Source: a bacterium (GTDB lineage: Bacteria; UBA6262). Taken from it: 6,681 nucleotides of DNA. Made by a program: the position numbers and the translations under genes. The stretch lies in the NCBI GenBank assembly GCA_028716025.1, contig JAQUQP010000101.1:1-6681 (forward strand). The letters are read 5' to 3'. Under the pieces are notes generated by a model that was given only the letters and a program-made list of their open reading frames with translations, ran no database searches and was not told the origin of the DNA. Each line of letters begins with the position of its first letter. Positions within the stretch are counted from its first letter, which is position 1. Of this stretch, positions 5,016-6,681 are shown piece after piece.

Positions 5016-5686
5016 TTCTCAATTAACGGATTAAATAATATCTCCGAGAAATTCAATCCAAAGGTTAAATTATCGAAATCCAGGTCTTTATAATGCTGCA
5101 GGTCAACCAGGCCGATCTCGATACATATTTTAGGTGAAAGCATTATCCGATAACCTAGGTTATACGTTTCCCCGGCCTTGTCAAATATATACTGGGTACG
5201 GGCGGTTGTCTTAGAAAAGCCGACCATGGCCCGCCAGCGGCCATTTTCTTGTAATTTCATTCCCGCGGTGGCATATATATTATAAAAACTAACCAGGAGT
5301 TTGTCAAAAGAAAGATAAATATCTTTATCAAAAAATCCAAGGCTGCCAGATACCGGGTATTGGCTCCCGGCCAAAAAATTGAACTTTCCATGCGGAATAA
5401 TACGGTGTCCCCGGTCCAGGTCATCACTAAATTGTTCGGCATTAATGCGCAATCCTAATTCTAATCCTGGCAGCAGGCCGGCATTGAACTTGAAAAGATA
5501 TTTATGGGCAGCCAGGGCATAATAGCCGTTATCCAGGACCGTGGCGTCAGGAATGGTCAGCAAGCCGGTCGGGCCGTCAATAGTGGCAGAACGGTAAAAA
5601 AGTGCGTCCGGCATATCGGCACAGTTCACCATAGCCGGTGATAAAATGATGCAGAATAAAAATAGGCAGGAAAATAATTTATTCAA
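4994..5686 (-). CDS. Secreted YjbH-like outer-membrane beta-barrel protein
   Basis: This 230-residue protein starts with a signal peptide (MNK, then a hydrophobic core at about 4-20), with cleavage probably near NCA/D at 23-24. No convincing lipobox is seen despite C22. The mature part begins with RSATIDGPTGLLTIPDATVL (32-51). That motif, followed by DNGYYALAAHKY, resembles the start of YjbH-type barrel domains (FSTPTGL...TPDA pattern). The rest alternates polar and hydrophobic residues in short strands. The last predicted strand, LTFGLNFSEILF, ends in Phe, as in outer-membrane barrels. YjbH proteins are linked to exopolysaccharide export, but this one is much shorter than full-length YjbH, so only the fold is suggested. 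The start codon is TTG with GGGG 6 nt upstream. No ATG is in frame there. It follows the EndoQ stop by 11 bp and overlaps acyP by 22 bp. Confidence 0.72.
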   Translation of the reverse strand: MNKLFSCLFLFCIILSPAMVNCADMPDALFYRSATIDGPTGLLTIPDATVLDNGYYALAAHKYLFKFNAGLLPGLELGLRINAEQFSDDLDRGHRIIPHGKFNFLAGSQYPVSGSLGFFDKDIYLSFDKLLVSFYNIYATAGMKLQENGRWRAMVGFSKTTARTQYIFDKAGETYNLGYRIMLSPKICIEIGLVDLQHYKDLDFDNLTFGLNFSEILFNPLIEKWPWSTN

Positions 5687-5697
5687 AATAACCCCAT

Positions 5698-6681
5698 TTA
5701 GAGGGATAAACTGATAGTGCCGAATTCCCCGTCGTAGCCGGGGTTGATCTGCACCTTTCCTTTTCTCATTTTATCGATCCCACTGGCCACTTTTTCTACA
5801 GTATGATTACTGATCTCGGAAATATCGGCGTCCAACAGGATAGAGAATTCATTGCCAAAATAGGCGATCAATTTTTGGTATTCTTTTTCCACTTTTTGCG
5901 TATTAATGCCCATACCTAAAGCTTCAGCGATGATCTCTTGCAGGGGAATAAGGTGCTTAAAAGGAATAGCCTGAGCAGGCTGTACATTTAACGCGCGATC
6001 AGCCAGTTTTTCCACCCGGTGCAGTACTCCTACGGTTACAGGTTTATGACAAACAGGACATATAAGACTGTGGGCTATTGTTTCCTGGGGATGAGCCCGG
6101 TAAGCGCACTGCCGATGGCCATCAAAGTGATACTTCCCTTCTTCCGGGAAGAACTCTATCGTATATATGAATTTGGAACGGTCCTTGGTCTTGATAGCTG
6201 AAGTAATATCTGAATATAAATTTATCGAATCCACCAGGTCAAAAACATTTGCTTCCCGTCCCAGTTTACGCAATGAATGAGCATCAGAATTGGAAACAAG
6301 GCTGATGCGGTCAAGTGTGGTAAGACGCCAGTTCATGGTCGGATCGCTGGATAATCCTGTTTCAATAGCGAAAATATTTTTTGTTTGCGCGCCAAAGCAT
6401 TCCTGCAAATTGTCAAATCCCGAAGCTGATCCGAAAACGCCGAAATGCGGTGTCCAGGCATGTCCGGGAATTATTACGCAGTCAGCTGACGCTTCCAGCA
6501 CCATGGTCACCATTTTTTCCGGATCCAGCCCTAAGATCGGTCGGCCGTCAGAGGACAGCTTGCCATAACCGGATATCTGGCGAATGATCTTTTCAACTGT
6601 TTCAAAATCAGGAGCCAGGATTATATTATGGACTTTATAGCATTTCCCGTGCCGGTAAAAAATATTGGAAACCTCGGAAGT
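5698..6681 (-). CDS. Endonuclease Q (TIGR00375 family PHP nuclease), 5' end cut by window edge
   Basis: EndoQ-family enzymes nick DNA 5' of deaminated bases (uracil, hypoxanthine, xanthine) and abasic sites. The frame is open from the right edge, giving 327 codons. The first visible residues, TSEVSNIFYRHGKCYKVHNI, are typical of the family about 85-90 residues from the N-terminus. The first PHP metal motif is therefore outside the window and full length is probably about 410-420. Visible motifs are YGKLSSDGRPILGLD (visible residues 39-53), PGHAWTPHFGVFGS (72-85, H74 and H79), SNSDAHS (130-136, D133 and H135), and the zinc-binding part KYHFDGHRQC (183-192) with CPVC at 208-211, followed by GVLHRVEKLADR. 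These are intact. Such genes were long mislabelled as UvrD-like helicases, but there is no helicase motif here. The family was characterised in Thermococcales and later Bacillus. The barrel-protein gene follows after 11 bp. Confidence 0.92.
   Translation of the reverse strand, partial: TSEVSNIFYRHGKCYKVHNIILAPDFETVEKIIRQISGYGKLSSDGRPILGLDPEKMVTMVLEASADCVIIPGHAWTPHFGVFGSASGFDNLQECFGAQTKNIFAIETGLSSDPTMNWRLTTLDRISLVSNSDAHSLRKLGREANVFDLVDSINLYSDITSAIKTKDRSKFIYTIEFFPEEGKYHFDGHRQCAYRAHPQETIAHSLICPVCHKPVTVGVLHRVEKLADRALNVQPAQAIPFKHLIPLQEIIAEALGMGINTQKVEKEYQKLIAYFGNEFSILLDADISEISNHTVEKVASGIDKMRKGKVQINPGYDGEFGTISLSL

Noticed and set aside
5257..5442. Minus-strand 61-residue ORF
   Set aside because: It is an alternative frame inside the barrel-protein gene, whose frame has a signal peptide and strand pattern.
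6019..6587. Plus-strand ORFs at 6019-6201, 6290-6568 and 6381-6587
   Set aside because: They are antisense to the EndoQ gene, which is open throughout with intact PHP and zinc motifs.

Overview
The window comes from a bacterial genome or metagenome contig of moderate GC content. All supported genes lie on the minus strand, so the biology reads from right to left. An EndoQ-type PHP endonuclease, a YjbH-like outer-membrane barrel protein (so probably a Gram-negative-type envelope), a short RpoD-like sigma factor, a GH57 glycosidase and palindrome-rich intergenic DNA are together reminiscent of Candidatus Omnitrophota (OP3) or a related candidate phylum. That placement is an impression from gene content. 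The window holds no ribosomal RNA or marker protein to fix it.

Layout in transcription order. (1) 6681-4725: an endonuclease Q gene cut by the right edge, then a TTG-initiated secreted beta-barrel-like protein 11 bp later, then an acylphosphatase overlapping it by 22 bp. This looks like one transcription unit. (2) 4627-3261: a 282-residue RpoD-like sigma factor with its own promoter-like sequence, then adenine phosphoribosyltransferase (apt) only 2 bp after the sigma stop. A hairpin plus U-tract at 3121-3148 can end this unit. (3) 3260-2468: about 800 bp of low-complexity and palindromic DNA around one small, basic, unrecognised ORF (2742-3050). Upstream of the ORF are two tandem operator-like inverted repeats with a 21-bp period and a cloverleaf-like palindrome cluster. 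Downstream are a good sigma70-type promoter and GC-rich hairpins that can pair in alternative ways. (4) 2467-2394: tRNA-Arg with anticodon CCT. (5) 2314-1: a PHP-domain phosphoesterase whose TAA stop directly touches the ATG of a GH57 alpha-amylase-like gene, which is cut by the left edge.

The protein-coding genes belong to known families: deaminated-base repair, envelope, acyl-phosphate hydrolysis, transcription initiation, purine salvage, phosphoester hydrolysis and alpha-glucan metabolism. They do not obviously form one pathway. The part least explained by known families is the 2468-3260 interval. No CRISPR array, transposase, integrase or defence system is visible.
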